The notes under the pieces: model-generated
What the model was told of the DNA's origin: nothing
The model's database searches: none
Seen by the model: the letters and a program-made list of their open reading frames with translations, nothing else
Made by a program: the position numbers and the translations under genes
Shown here: positions 1 to 8,098 of the stretch, piece after piece
Numbering within the stretch: position 1 is the stretch's first letter
Layout: every line of letters starts with the position of its first letter
NCBI RefSeq assembly: GCF_002258785.1
Contig: NZ_NOYI01000016.1
Location: 1 to 64,000 of the forward strand
Length of the DNA: 64,000 bases
Source: Rhodococcus sp. 06-235-1A
GTDB taxonomy: Bacteria; Actinomycetota; Actinomycetes; Mycobacteriales; Mycobacteriaceae
Reading direction: 5' to 3'

Positions 1-1563
1 GCCACCGCCTCCACCGCCTCCGCCACCTCCGCCGCCACCGGTTCCGGGGGCGCGGCCGCCGTAGCCTCCCTGGCTGCGGGTGACCGCGCCGCCGACCGAT
101 TTGACTGCGCGGGTTGCGCCCATGACCGCGGCGCTGGTCCCGCCGCTCATGGCAGCCATGCCCAGGGCTGCTCCACCCGCAGCCATGCCGGCCAGTGCCA
201 TCGGGCTACCGGACGACGCGCTCGAGACGTTCAGTACCCGCAGCAGGGCCGGAAGTGCCACTGCCGCAACGGTGAGCAGGATCAGGCCTTGGAGTTTGGT
301 GACGTCGGAGCTCGGGTCTGCGGCCCAGAACGCGGTGGCCATGATCGCGGCAGATGCGGGCTTGAAGAGGATGAACGCGATCGCCCAGTTGCGCATCTTC
401 TCGTACGACTGCGAACCCATCTCGGTTCCCGACGCCGCTGCGGCGACGGGCAGGACACCGACGATGACCATCAAGAACGCCATACGGACCACCAGCAGCA
501 CGACCTGGACCAGTGCGCCGAGCATTCCGAACAGGGCGATCAGCAGAACCCAGCCCGGCCCCCAGGTCGAGGTGTCGTCGATCATCATCGCCTGGACCTT
601 CGCGCCGAGGTCGTTGCCGCCGGATTCGCTGAGCAACCACAAGCTGATGCCGTCCGAGACCTGGATGGCCAGGCCGATGGCAACTCCGAACAGCGTCATC
701 GAAGTGATCGTCCGGACGAAGGTACGCACGAGATCCATCGCCGCGGCGTTCTCGTTTCCGGACTGCGCGAGGGCGACGCGGATGCAGGCGACGAATATCG
801 AAATCACCAGCACTGCACCCTGAATGGGGAGCATGTAGGTCTGCAGCACCGTGAGGTAGTTCGCGTCCGACAACGCCGGCGAGGGGGTGGTGAACCACCA
901 GTTGATCATCGTGCCCCAGCCGTCGGCGACGCCGGCGATGAGGGACTTGACGTTCTTGCCGAACGCGGAGTCCCACATCTTCTGCAGCGCATCGCCGGGA
1001 TGAGAGACGACGTTGGCGAGCTTGCAGACCTGCTCGCCCGGGTTGGCGAAGATCTTGCGCAGTGCGCCCGAGACGCTGGCCCACGATCCGGTGTCCTGAG
1101 TCATCGACTCGCACTGCTCGTCGAACCCGAACGTTCCTTCTCCTGGTGCGCCGTTGCCGATTTCGGGCAGTGCCGGTGCCTGCGGGGCTTCGGTGGGTCC
1201 GCCCTCGGGGACGGCGTAGGTCACCGTGGGGCACGACTTCGTCGACTGTCCGCCGCCCAGTGGAACGGTGATGCAGGTCAGCTCGCGTTGGACCATCGTG
1301 TAGCCCGGAGGCAACGGCTTCGGTGTCGTCCCTTCGAGACCGCCGAGGGTGATCGATCCTGCGGGCAGGTTGTTCGAAGCCAGATCGTCCGCGCCGACGA
1401 GCTCGTAGCCCTGCGGTGCCGCCGGGATCGCGGGGGCGGTGGTGTCCTGCGCGGAGGCAGGCGACGCGAGCGCGCCAACGAAAGAGGCGGTCGCGATGAG
1501 GACGACCAGCGCGGCGAGAACCGCATGCACGATTCGTCCGGCGCGTAGCCGCATCGTCACCAT
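1..1563 (-). CDS. TrbL/VirB6-like conjugal transfer membrane protein, partial
   Basis: The minus-strand frame stays open from about 1563 to the window edge, so the gene is cut off. It encodes a cleavable signal peptide (LAALVVLIATASFVGALASP, then ASAQD), a Cys-containing extracellular part, then at least five hydrophobic segments separated by short loops. It ends in an Ala/Gly/Met-rich stretch running into a poly-Gly tract at positions 1-60. This layout fits the polytopic VirB6/TrbL channel component of type IV secretion systems in actinobacterial conjugative elements. The start overlaps the stop of the upstream gene (ATGGTGA); ATG 1563, GTG 1560 and ATG 1554 are all possible. Family assignment rests on topology and neighbours, not on a sequence motif. 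Confidence 0.65.
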   Translation of the reverse strand, partial: MVTMRLRAGRIVHAVLAALVVLIATASFVGALASPASAQDTTAPAIPAAPQGYELVGADDLASNNLPAGSITLGGLEGTTPKPLPPGYTMVQRELTCITVPLGGGQSTKSCPTVTYAVPEGGPTEAPQAPALPEIGNGAPGEGTFGFDEQCESMTQDTGSWASVSGALRKIFANPGEQVCKLANVVSHPGDALQKMWDSAFGKNVKSLIAGVADGWGTMINWWFTTPSPALSDANYLTVLQTYMLPIQGAVLVISIFVACIRVALAQSGNENAAAMDLVRTFVRTITSMTLFGVAIGLAIQVSDGISLWLLSESGGNDLGAKVQAMMIDDTSTWGPGWVLLIALFGMLGALVQVVLLVVRMAFLMVIVGVLPVAAAASGTEMGSQSYEKMRNWAIAFILFKPASAAIMATAFWAADPSSDVTKLQGLILLTVAAVALPALLRVLNVSSASSGSPMALAGMAAGGAALGMAAMSGGTSAAVMGATRAVKSVGGAVTRSQGGYGGRAPGTGGGGGGGGGGGGG

Positions 1564-2441
1564 GGAGTCCACCCGCTCAGTGACGTTGCGGTGCCGGAGA
1601 GGTCACCGAGCTGCTCGGGGAAGGTCAGCTTCCAGTCACCGTCGACCCAGGTGGCAGTCAACCTGGTGGTCAACCACTGGGCGGTGCCGTTGTCCGCTTT
1701 CTCTGCGGGACTGGCGGTTTCGATGACGGCGAGATCTTGGTCGTAGTCGAGGATCCGGAAGGCGTCGGATTTGGTTTGGTAGCTCAGGGCGGCGTCGGTG
1801 GCCCCGCGATGGAACGGGCCTTCGGCGTCGAGTTGTGCGTACAGCTCGCTACGTTGCGCTGCGGTCATGACGGTCTGGTTGTCGTAGATTCCGCGTGCGG
1901 TCTCGTTGTTCGCCGACCCCAGGCGCAGTGCGATCTGCACGGCCGCCAGGGCCGCGCCTTGAGGGGTGTGGGCGAACCCGGTCGCGGTCAGACCTTGCAC
2001 GGTGGACGGGCCGTCGGAGGTGGAGAACGGGACGATCGCGCCGTCGTTGACTTTCTGCCAGCTCACCCCAGCCGGGGCGGGAACCGGTACGGCCGGGTTG
2101 TAGGGGCCGTAGTCGATCGGCGATTGGGGCAGTGCCCACCCGCCGGGCCATTTCGGGATGTCGACCCGTCGGCCGAGGCGGTCGACGGTCGGTGTGCCGA
2201 GCCCCTGCATCGCGCCGTCGGTGTTCGGAACGGCCGTGGGGCCGGTGGAGGGAAGCGCTGTCACCGACGGACGGGGCGTCTCGGTAGCCGGCGAGCTGTC
2301 GTCGGAGTCACCGCTGAATCGCAGGACGACCGCGACGACGGCGCAGATCACGATGATCGCCACGACGAGCATCGCCGCGCCGGTCACCACCGGGTTGCGT
2401 TCCTTGGCGGGCTTGTCGCCCTCGCCCTGTCCGGTGCTCAT
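1557..2441 (-). CDS. Membrane-anchored extracytoplasmic protein of the transfer operon
   Basis: A 294-residue protein with a short basic N-terminus, one transmembrane helix (residues about 20-42, AMLVVAIIVICAVVAVVLRF), a Ser/Thr/Pro-rich linker, then a globular outer domain. The domain contains GWALPQSPIDYGP, a stretch where HTPQGAALAAVQI precedes a helical region, and a C-terminal WVDGDWKLTFP motif. The 2438-3067 product has the same TPQGAVLAA and WKLLLP elements, so the two are paralogous outer domains. ATG 2441 is chosen because it forms an ATGA overlap with the preceding stop; the longer open frame upstream lies inside the neighbouring gene. The likely role is a structural or accessory part of the conjugation apparatus, inferred from context. 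Confidence 0.7.
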   Translation of the reverse strand: MSTGQGEGDKPAKERNPVVTGAAMLVVAIIVICAVVAVVLRFSGDSDDSSPATETPRPSVTALPSTGPTAVPNTDGAMQGLGTPTVDRLGRRVDIPKWPGGWALPQSPIDYGPYNPAVPVPAPAGVSWQKVNDGAIVPFSTSDGPSTVQGLTATGFAHTPQGAALAAVQIALRLGSANNETARGIYDNQTVMTAAQRSELYAQLDAEGPFHRGATDAALSYQTKSDAFRILDYDQDLAVIETASPAEKADNGTAQWLTTRLTATWVDGDWKLTFPEQLGDLSGTATSLSGWTPW

Positions 2442-3067
2442 GATGCCGCCGCGAAGTCGGTGAAACCGGTCGTGTCGGTGAGTGTTTCCGGCTCCGGGAT
2501 GTCGTCGGGTGCAGGCAGGAGCAGCTTCCAGTCCTCTCCGGACCAGACGAGGGTGTGGGTGGTGGCCACCAGCGCGCCGTCCGGGCGCTCGACGGCCAGC
2601 CGGACCGCCGCTCGGGCGTCGGTGAAGTCGGTGACCTCGAAGCCCTGCAGGCGTGCTTCGGTTCCTTCCGGCGCCGGATCGGTGATGGAGACCTGCGCGC
2701 GGTTGATGGCGTAGGTGTCGCGGCCGACGCCGGGAGCTGCGACCGCATTGACCACATCGGGCCACGAATTGTCCGGTGCCAGGCGCAGTCTGGTGATTCC
2801 CTGCGCTGCGGCCAGGACCGCGCCCTGCGGCGTCGGGGTGTATCCGGTGGCGACGTCGCCGGCCACCTCCAGCGGCCCGTCCGTGCTCGAGGTCGGCAAG
2901 GACGCTCCCCGCCAGGTCTCCCACTGCACGTCTGCCGGCGCGGCCGAGGTGTCGACGGCTGCACTCGTCGAGCTCGTTGTGGTGTCGGCTGTGGGTTCGT
3001 CGGATCCGCATCCGGCCAGGGCGAGGACCACGGATGCAGTTGCGACGGCGATGAGGTGGCGTTTCAT
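2438..3067 (-). CDS. Secreted lipoprotein of the transfer operon
   Basis: A 209-residue protein that begins with a basic N-region and a lipobox (VVLALAGCGSDEP), so it should be lipid-anchored at Cys21. A Thr/Ser-rich linker follows, then an outer domain with WETWRGASLPTSSTDGP, GYTPTPQGAVLAAAQ and VWSGEDWKLLLPAP. The domain resembles that of the next gene downstream, with the same TPQGA and W-x-DWKL signatures. The start at 3067 is set by the lipoprotein signal; upstream residues in the open frame are not signal-like. It is translationally coupled to the next gene by ATGA. The function is not known beyond an envelope component near the conjugation system. Confidence 0.72.
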   Translation of the reverse strand: MKRHLIAVATASVVLALAGCGSDEPTADTTTSSTSAAVDTSAAPADVQWETWRGASLPTSSTDGPLEVAGDVATGYTPTPQGAVLAAAQGITRLRLAPDNSWPDVVNAVAAPGVGRDTYAINRAQVSITDPAPEGTEARLQGFEVTDFTDARAAVRLAVERPDGALVATTHTLVWSGEDWKLLLPAPDDIPEPETLTDTTGFTDFAAAS

Positions 3068-3093
3068 ATGAAGGGTCTCCGATTCGGATTGCG

Positions 3094-3363
3094 TTATGAG
3101 AGAGCGAAGCCCGCGAGTGCGCCCGCCGAGCTGGCGGCGATCGCGGCGGCGAGGATCCACAGGATTTTGCGCACGGTCCGGGTGAGGGGTGTCGAGGTGG
3201 CGAAGTGCCACCACAACACGCCGCCCGCGGTGATCAGTGATGTCACCAGCACGGCTCCGACGATCCACATCCCGTAGCCGAGGAGCTGGTCGAGCGGTTC
3301 GGTGACTTCGGGTGGTAGTGGTTGCGAGGGCGGTGCCGGTTGAGCGAGCACTGTTGCTCTCAT
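3094..3363 (-). CDS. Small two-helix membrane protein (transfer operon)
   Basis: An 89-residue protein with a Pro-rich N-terminus, then two hydrophobic helices (about residues 33-55 and 68-86) split by a short basic loop (TPLTRTVRK). The start overlaps the preceding stop as ATGA. It is similar in size and layout to the product of 3360-3653. Such tandem two-helix proteins next to a TrbL-like gene often correspond to VirB2/TrbC-type pilin or channel subunits in actinobacterial elements, but no sequence signature proves this. Confidence 0.6.
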   Translation of the reverse strand: MRATVLAQPAPPSQPLPPEVTEPLDQLLGYGMWIVGAVLVTSLITAGGVLWWHFATSTPLTRTVRKILWILAAAIAASSAGALAGFALS

Positions 3364-3653
3364 GTCATCACCCAGGTGATCCACGACGCTGCGAGCGACA
3401 TGATCAACGCGCCGATCAGAGCGCCGATGACGATTTTGATGCCTTTACCGGCCATGGCCCCGTTGCCGGCCGCGTGGTCGAACCACATCACGCCGCCGCC
3501 GACGATGACTCCCAGGACAGCGCCGCCGGTGAGGATCCAGAGGACGACGCCGACCATGCGCCAGATTCGGTCCCCGCCCGGTGGCACGACGGCATCGGGC
3601 TGCGGGACGGCGAGGATCGTGGTGTGGAGTGCGTCGATTGTGTTGATCAGCAT
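3360..3653 (-). CDS. Small two-helix membrane protein (pilin/TrbC-like candidate)
   Basis: A 97-residue protein with a conserved-looking N-terminal segment (DALHTTILAVPQPDAVVPPGG), a helix at about 32-57 (VGVVLWILTGGAVLGVIVGGGVM) and a second helix at about 72-94 after a basic loop (AGKGIKIV). It precedes and overlaps the similar gene at 3094-3363 by ATGA. The helix-loop-helix topology with a Gly-rich first helix is that of VirB2/TrbC-type subunits; this is an inference from topology. Confidence 0.6.
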   Translation of the reverse strand: MLINTIDALHTTILAVPQPDAVVPPGGDRIWRMVGVVLWILTGGAVLGVIVGGGVMWFDHAAGNGAMAGKGIKIVIGALIGALIMSLAASWITWVMT

Positions 3654-3666
3654 GGTGTTTCGCTCT

Positions 3667-4344
3667 CTAAGGGTTGGTGTGGAGGATCGAGACGATGGTG
3701 GTGCGGATGGCTTCGGCGACGTCGGCGACCTCGCGCGGTACGGCTTGGTCGGGTGGTTCTCGTTTGCGGCCGGTGGCGACGGGGTCTCCGGGTGTCCAGA
3801 ACGGCAGTTCGTCGGGTGTCAGTTCGTTCCAGGCATCGATCCAGGGGATGCGCCAGTGGTGGTCGTCGACGAGCCCGGCAACCACTTCGAGGCGTTGGCG
3901 CAGATCGCTTTTGAGCCGACTCGGTGACGCTGCAACGGTGACGAGCCCGACCAGCGTCGCTGCGCCGCCGTATCCGGACAGATGTTGGGTGAGCAGGTCG
4001 TGAGCTCGGGTGATTCCCCACGCGGATTCACGGGCGACCACCACCACGAACGGCGATTCCTGCTCGAATCCGGCCGGGAACGCTCCCATCGCGTCGCCGG
4101 CGATCGACCATGACGCGGTCAGCATCGAGACCCCGGCACCTCCGTGGCCGCCGACGAGCCACCACGAGGGCACAGCCCGGTCAGCGGGGGCGTAGACCGG
4201 CTCGGGCCAGATGTCGATGCGGCGGTGTGGCGGCGGAGGGGTGATCAATCCGTGTGGTCGTCCCGGCTCGCGGGGGTCGTCTGCGGATGCCCACGCTGTG
4301 GCGTTCACAGCGTCGGCCCCTCTGCTCGGTTGCTGCTCTGCCAT
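3667..4344 (-). CDS. ParA-like partner protein of the transfer operon
   Basis: A 225-residue cytosolic protein. It has a P-loop-like segment VGGHGGAGVSMLTASW at about residues 60-75, where the canonical GK(S/T) is replaced by GAGVS, followed by VVVVARESAWGITRAHDLLTQH, which resembles the core of a degenerate ParA/CbiA-type NTPase. ATG 4344 is chosen because the product starts MAEQQP after a spaced Shine-Dalgarno region. The gene overlaps the 3' end of the MinD/ParA ATPase gene by 40 nt, indicating co-translation. It may be a non-hydrolysing partner of that ATPase. The longer open frame upstream is a shadow of the ATPase gene. Confidence 0.6.
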   Translation of the reverse strand: MAEQQPSRGADAVNATAWASADDPREPGRPHGLITPPPPHRRIDIWPEPVYAPADRAVPSWWLVGGHGGAGVSMLTASWSIAGDAMGAFPAGFEQESPFVVVVARESAWGITRAHDLLTQHLSGYGGAATLVGLVTVAASPSRLKSDLRQRLEVVAGLVDDHHWRIPWIDAWNELTPDELPFWTPGDPVATGRKREPPDQAVPREVADVAEAIRTTIVSILHTNP

Positions 4345-5444
4345 CCGGCGGCGAAGTCGGTGGCCACCAGTTGCGCGAGATCCCGATACGCCGAGCGTGT
4401 CGCCGGGAGCAGTCGATCCCAGTGAATTTCCGCGCCCTCGTCCAGATGCGGATCGAACGGAATGGTCACCACTGCGCGGACGCGGTCGCCGAAGTACTCC
4501 TGGAGCTGCTGGTCGGTCAATGGTGTCTTCGAGCTGCTCGACATACGCGAGACGACGATCACGCACCGCCGCACCAGATGCGAGTAGTGATGGGCGTCCA
4601 ACCAATCCAACAGCGCGTTGGTTCTGGTGACCGCCGAGACGTCGAGCTTGGTGGGCGCGATCAGCGAGTCGGTCAGATCGAGTACTCCAGCCATCGCGGG
4701 GTGGGTGATGCCGGTGCCGCAATCGGAGAGCAGCACCTGGAAGTGGTCCTGGAGTATCTCGATCACGCGCCGGTAGTCGTCCTCGCTCAGCGCTTCCGAA
4801 CGCTCCGGATCGTCGTGCGAGGCGAGAACTTGCAGACCGGTCTCGGCTTCGAGGGTGTGTTCACGTACGTCCGCGTAGCGTTCGGTGTGGGGGGCAGCGA
4901 GCAGGTCGTAGATCGTCGGTGGATGCTCGGTGCGGGGCGCGATCGCGGCGATGCGTTCGGCGAGGACACCGGCATCGGGGTTGGCATCTATGGCCAACAC
5001 CCGATCGGTGCGCACGTTCGCGAAGGCGTGGCCCAGCACGACCGACACGGTCGACTTTCCGACCCCGCCCTTGAGTCCTGCCACGGTGATCTTGTGGTCG
5101 GTGCGTATCGGTGCGGCGATCTGAGCGTCGAGCGCGCGTGCGCGCTTGTCCGCGGGTGATTCACCGGCGTTGATCGTGCGCAGAGACAACGCGTAGAGGG
5201 CGCGTCGCCATCCCGATGCAGGAGCGGCTCGGACACCGTCGATCTCCAACGCGGACGCCGACGGGGGGCGCGGCGACGGCGTTCTGTCGCCGCGCCCCAA
5301 CATCACCACCGCGGTGGTGTTGCGGTCCAGATCGATCTGCCCGAACGCCGGTCGTGGCCCGACCGGTGTGGACGACGTGTCGACGTCGTCGATGTCGGGA
5401 CTCGTCCGATCGGCCATCAGGCCGTCTTTCCAGTCGGTGCTCAT
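4305..5444 (-). CDS. MinD/ParA-family ATPase of the transfer operon
   Basis: A 379-residue protein with a variable N-terminus (to about 115), then a deviant Walker A (AGLKGGVGKSTVSVVLGHAF), a Walker A' region (VLAIDANPDAGVLAE), a Walker B-like segment (FQVLLSDCGTGITHPAM) and a C-terminal helical region. These define the MinD/ParA class, which positions macromolecular complexes by ATP-dependent surface binding. Its place among transfer-operon membrane proteins suggests a role in placing or powering the secretion complex rather than in plasmid partition. Partition is better served by the ParA at 59553-60479. Confidence 0.8.
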   Translation of the reverse strand: MSTDWKDGLMADRTSPDIDDVDTSSTPVGPRPAFGQIDLDRNTTAVVMLGRGDRTPSPRPPSASALEIDGVRAAPASGWRRALYALSLRTINAGESPADKRARALDAQIAAPIRTDHKITVAGLKGGVGKSTVSVVLGHAFANVRTDRVLAIDANPDAGVLAERIAAIAPRTEHPPTIYDLLAAPHTERYADVREHTLEAETGLQVLASHDDPERSEALSEDDYRRVIEILQDHFQVLLSDCGTGITHPAMAGVLDLTDSLIAPTKLDVSAVTRTNALLDWLDAHHYSHLVRRCVIVVSRMSSSSKTPLTDQQLQEYFGDRVRAVVTIPFDPHLDEGAEIHWDRLLPATRSAYRDLAQLVATDFAAGWQSSNRAEGPTL

Positions 5445-5469
5445 CGGGTGGTCCTTACCGGGTTCGACA

Positions 5470-7206
5470 TCAGTTGGACGGGGTCAGCCACGAGGAGTCG
5501 TCGGGTGCGGCAGCGGGGGCCTGCATCGGGAACGCATCGCCTGCCGGGGCCGCCGAGGTGGTCGCAGTGCTCGTGCCGCCGGCGTCGGTAGCCGGCTGCG
5601 GGGTATAGGTCGGAGTCGCCAGCGTCGACGAGGACTCGGCCCAGGGGTCGAAGGCGGTGGCGGTCGTCGACGGCTGTGCGCCGACCTGGAACTGCAGACC
5701 GGGAAGGCCTTGGTAGGAGCCCTGCCCGTCGACGGGAACGGTGCGGGCGAAGGCGTCCGTGTCCGCTGCGGGGGCGGTCGATCCGGTCTCGAGGTCCTTG
5801 ACCAGCGCGGTGATCCAGTCCGATGCGAAGCTCAGCCAGGTTCCGCCCGACGGTGTGACCGCATCACGTTGGTAGGACTCGTGATTGGCGCGCACCGCCC
5901 AGTACTTGACGTCGGTGGCCATCTTGATCAGGCCCTTGTTGTCGGTCAGTTCGTTCTGCACGATCTTCGACACGGCCGTGGTGGTCTTGTCGGTGATGTT
6001 CGCCGGAACCAGCTGTAGGGCAGCCTCTGTCGCTTTGGCTCCGAGCAGAGCCAGTGCTGCCGGCGGATTGGTCAGGCCGACGGTGGCCAGTTGCGCGATG
6101 TTGTCCATGGTGAGGACCTTCTTGGCGAACGTGACCGCGGTGTTGATTCCGATTCCGAGGACTTTGTCGATCGCGGCGAAAGCATCGACCTGGTGTGTCG
6201 GGTTGGAGGCGTCGGCGGCGCGGTTGCTCAGGGAATCTCCCGGCCGGTAGTCCAGGCCGCGGGTTGTGCCGTCGCTGCTGGTGATGTCGTTGTTGACGAC
6301 GTCGACGCCCATCTTGAGAGCTGTGGTGCCCATGACCTGCGCGGCCGACCACAGGACCCCGATGGGGTCTTGGGTGTTGAGGTTCATCTGGCCGCTGACG
6401 TTGGTCACCAGACGGGCCAGCGGGGCGTCGGCGGGTGTGTCGCAAGCGATGTCGCCGCTCGCGCATGCCGATGCGACTCGGCCGGTAAGGGTCCCGAAGG
6501 AGGCAGGGGTCTGTGCGGCGAGAGGTGCGATTCCGCCGCCGTCGGACGGCGGGGACGGCAGCGTTTCGAGCTTGGTCACTTCTGCGCCGCGAGTGCCGGG
6601 AGCGGGTGCGGGGTGTTCCTGGGAGGGCGCGCCGGGGAAGATGCCGTCGCCCTGCTTGCGGGTGGGATCGGAGTAGAGCATTCCCATCGCGACCCGTGCG
6701 GGCGGGATCGGGCCTTGGCCTGCGCCGATCAGCCGCAGTACCTCCGAGGCAGCTCCCGCGCCCTGCGAGTACCCCAGCAGCCCGAACTTGGTGTCCGGGC
6801 AGCGGGCGGCTTCGTCGGCGATGATCTTCGAGCCGTTCTGCACCCCTCGCGCGGCCGAGTCCTTGTAGGGGGTTCCGGTGAAGCCGTAGTCGGCCGGGTA
6901 CGGCACGTAGGTGCGGTCGAACTTGTCCGAGGTGGTTCCCCCGAACTCGGCCAGGACCGGAAGGATCGCCGCCGACAGCGTGCCCGAGTCCTGCTTCGGC
7001 ATGGACCCTTCGGTGGACTCGGTGGTTCCCTGAAAGACGACGACGTGCAGCAGCGCGCACGGGGCAGTGCTCGAATCAGCTGCGGCGGAGGTGGTGTCGG
7101 GAGGTGTAGTGGTCGGTTGCGCTGCAGCTTGGGTGCCGGCGCTGACCGTGATCGCGGCGGACCCCAGTACGGCCATGGCGGCGTAGGTGAATCGGTTGGC
7201 CTTCAT
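5470..7206 (-). CDS. Secreted cutinase-like serine esterase with long C-terminal extension
   Basis: A 578-residue protein with a signal peptide (first about 30 residues, ending AGTQAAA). A cutinase/alpha-beta hydrolase domain follows: VVVFQGTTES near the start, RTYVPYPADYGFTG, then the nucleophile motif GYSQGAG. A large Ala/Thr-rich C-terminal part of unclear function comes after it. Family knowledge: actinobacterial cutinase-like proteins hydrolyse esters, including mycolate and lipid esters of the cell envelope. In a conjugation locus such an enzyme could locally loosen the mycomembrane; this is an inference. The start overlaps the preceding stop as TGATG. A truncated relative lies at 9843-10280. 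Confidence 0.8.
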   Translation of the reverse strand: MKANRFTYAAMAVLGSAAITVSAGTQAAAQPTTTPPDTTSAAADSSTAPCALLHVVVFQGTTESTEGSMPKQDSGTLSAAILPVLAEFGGTTSDKFDRTYVPYPADYGFTGTPYKDSAARGVQNGSKIIADEAARCPDTKFGLLGYSQGAGAASEVLRLIGAGQGPIPPARVAMGMLYSDPTRKQGDGIFPGAPSQEHPAPAPGTRGAEVTKLETLPSPPSDGGGIAPLAAQTPASFGTLTGRVASACASGDIACDTPADAPLARLVTNVSGQMNLNTQDPIGVLWSAAQVMGTTALKMGVDVVNNDITSSDGTTRGLDYRPGDSLSNRAADASNPTHQVDAFAAIDKVLGIGINTAVTFAKKVLTMDNIAQLATVGLTNPPAALALLGAKATEAALQLVPANITDKTTTAVSKIVQNELTDNKGLIKMATDVKYWAVRANHESYQRDAVTPSGGTWLSFASDWITALVKDLETGSTAPAADTDAFARTVPVDGQGSYQGLPGLQFQVGAQPSTTATAFDPWAESSSTLATPTYTPQPATDAGGTSTATTSAAPAGDAFPMQAPAAAPDDSSWLTPSN

Positions 7207-8039
7207 CAGTTCTCCGTTTCGGTGATGTCGACGATCGAGGTGATGAGGGTCCGATCACCGTCGGTTCGTGTTCGTACGATCTGGGTCCACGTCACCGGTT
7301 CAGCGCCCGGGACGGCATGGGTGAGGTAGACGGTGTATTCGTCGGGTCCTCTCGGGGTGATGCGCAGGCAGTGCGTGGTCTCGGACGGGAAGGTGTCGAT
7401 TCCGGCGCTCTGCAACAACTCTGGGCTGCCGACCGCGGCGTCGGGGGTGGTGAACGCACGCGCTGCGGCTCCGCTGCGCGTGACGTAGTAGGCGTAGTCG
7501 AATCCGAGGATCGCGTCCGGGCCCGAACCGAATCCGCCCGGCCCGGCACCGGTGACGACGCCACCGGTCCTGGACTCGACACAGGGTGGCGGCGAGGCCA
7601 GTGCCGGGGTGGTGGTGGGCGAGGGAGCTGCGGTTGTGGTCGCGGGTGCTGCTGGTGTTGTGAGCATCGACGACATCCCGGCCGCGAACGACGCATCGTT
7701 CGCGGAGTCATCGGACAGAGCCAATGTCACGGCACCGATGGCCGCCCCTGCCACCAGGCTGGCCGCTGCGAGGGAGCCCCAGATCGCCAGCCGAGAACGC
7801 CGTCCGCGCTTGTTCTGTGGGATCGGACGCGGTACCGGTTTCGGCACCGGCTTCGGTGAGAGACCGGCGACCGCAGCCTCCCGGCTGGTGAGAACCGGTG
7901 GGGCTGCGGTCGCCGGCCGCGGAGCGGCGGCAGGGGTACGCGGGTGAGGCGTGCTCGGTGTGTCGGTCAGTGCGGCCCGCTCCCACGGTTTGCTTCCGGG
8001 CCGGGAGGTGCCGGGACTGCGATCAGACAGCGATGCCAT
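7206..8039 (-). CDS. Single-pass membrane protein with Pro-rich cytosolic tail
   Basis: A 277-residue protein. The first about 85 residues are cytosolic and rich in Pro, Lys and Arg (repeats such as PKPVPKPVPRPIP). A transmembrane helix follows at about 88-110, then a Thr/Pro linker, then an outer domain with two or more Cys (CVESRTGG, HCLRITPRG). The outer domain contains AILGFDYAYYVTRSGAAARAF, seen in actinobacterial envelope proteins near conjugation loci. It is coupled to the cutinase gene by a 1-nt TGATG overlap. It is probably an envelope or secretion accessory; no enzymatic motif was found. Confidence 0.68.
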   Translation of the reverse strand: MASLSDRSPGTSRPGSKPWERAALTDTPSTPHPRTPAAAPRPATAAPPVLTSREAAVAGLSPKPVPKPVPRPIPQNKRGRRSRLAIWGSLAAASLVAGAAIGAVTLALSDDSANDASFAAGMSSMLTTPAAPATTTAAPSPTTTPALASPPPCVESRTGGVVTGAGPGGFGSGPDAILGFDYAYYVTRSGAAARAFTTPDAAVGSPELLQSAGIDTFPSETTHCLRITPRGPDEYTVYLTHAVPGAEPVTWTQIVRTRTDGDRTLITSIVDITETEN

Positions 8040-8098
8040 AGCTGCTGCTCACTCCTTCTGGTCGACGAAATGCTGGTACACCGAGCACGCCCGCTCCT

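Noticed and set aside
289-1548. Large plus-strand open frames in the transfer block
   Set aside because: They are Arg/Gly-rich shadows opposite the membrane protein gene and have no protein-like features.
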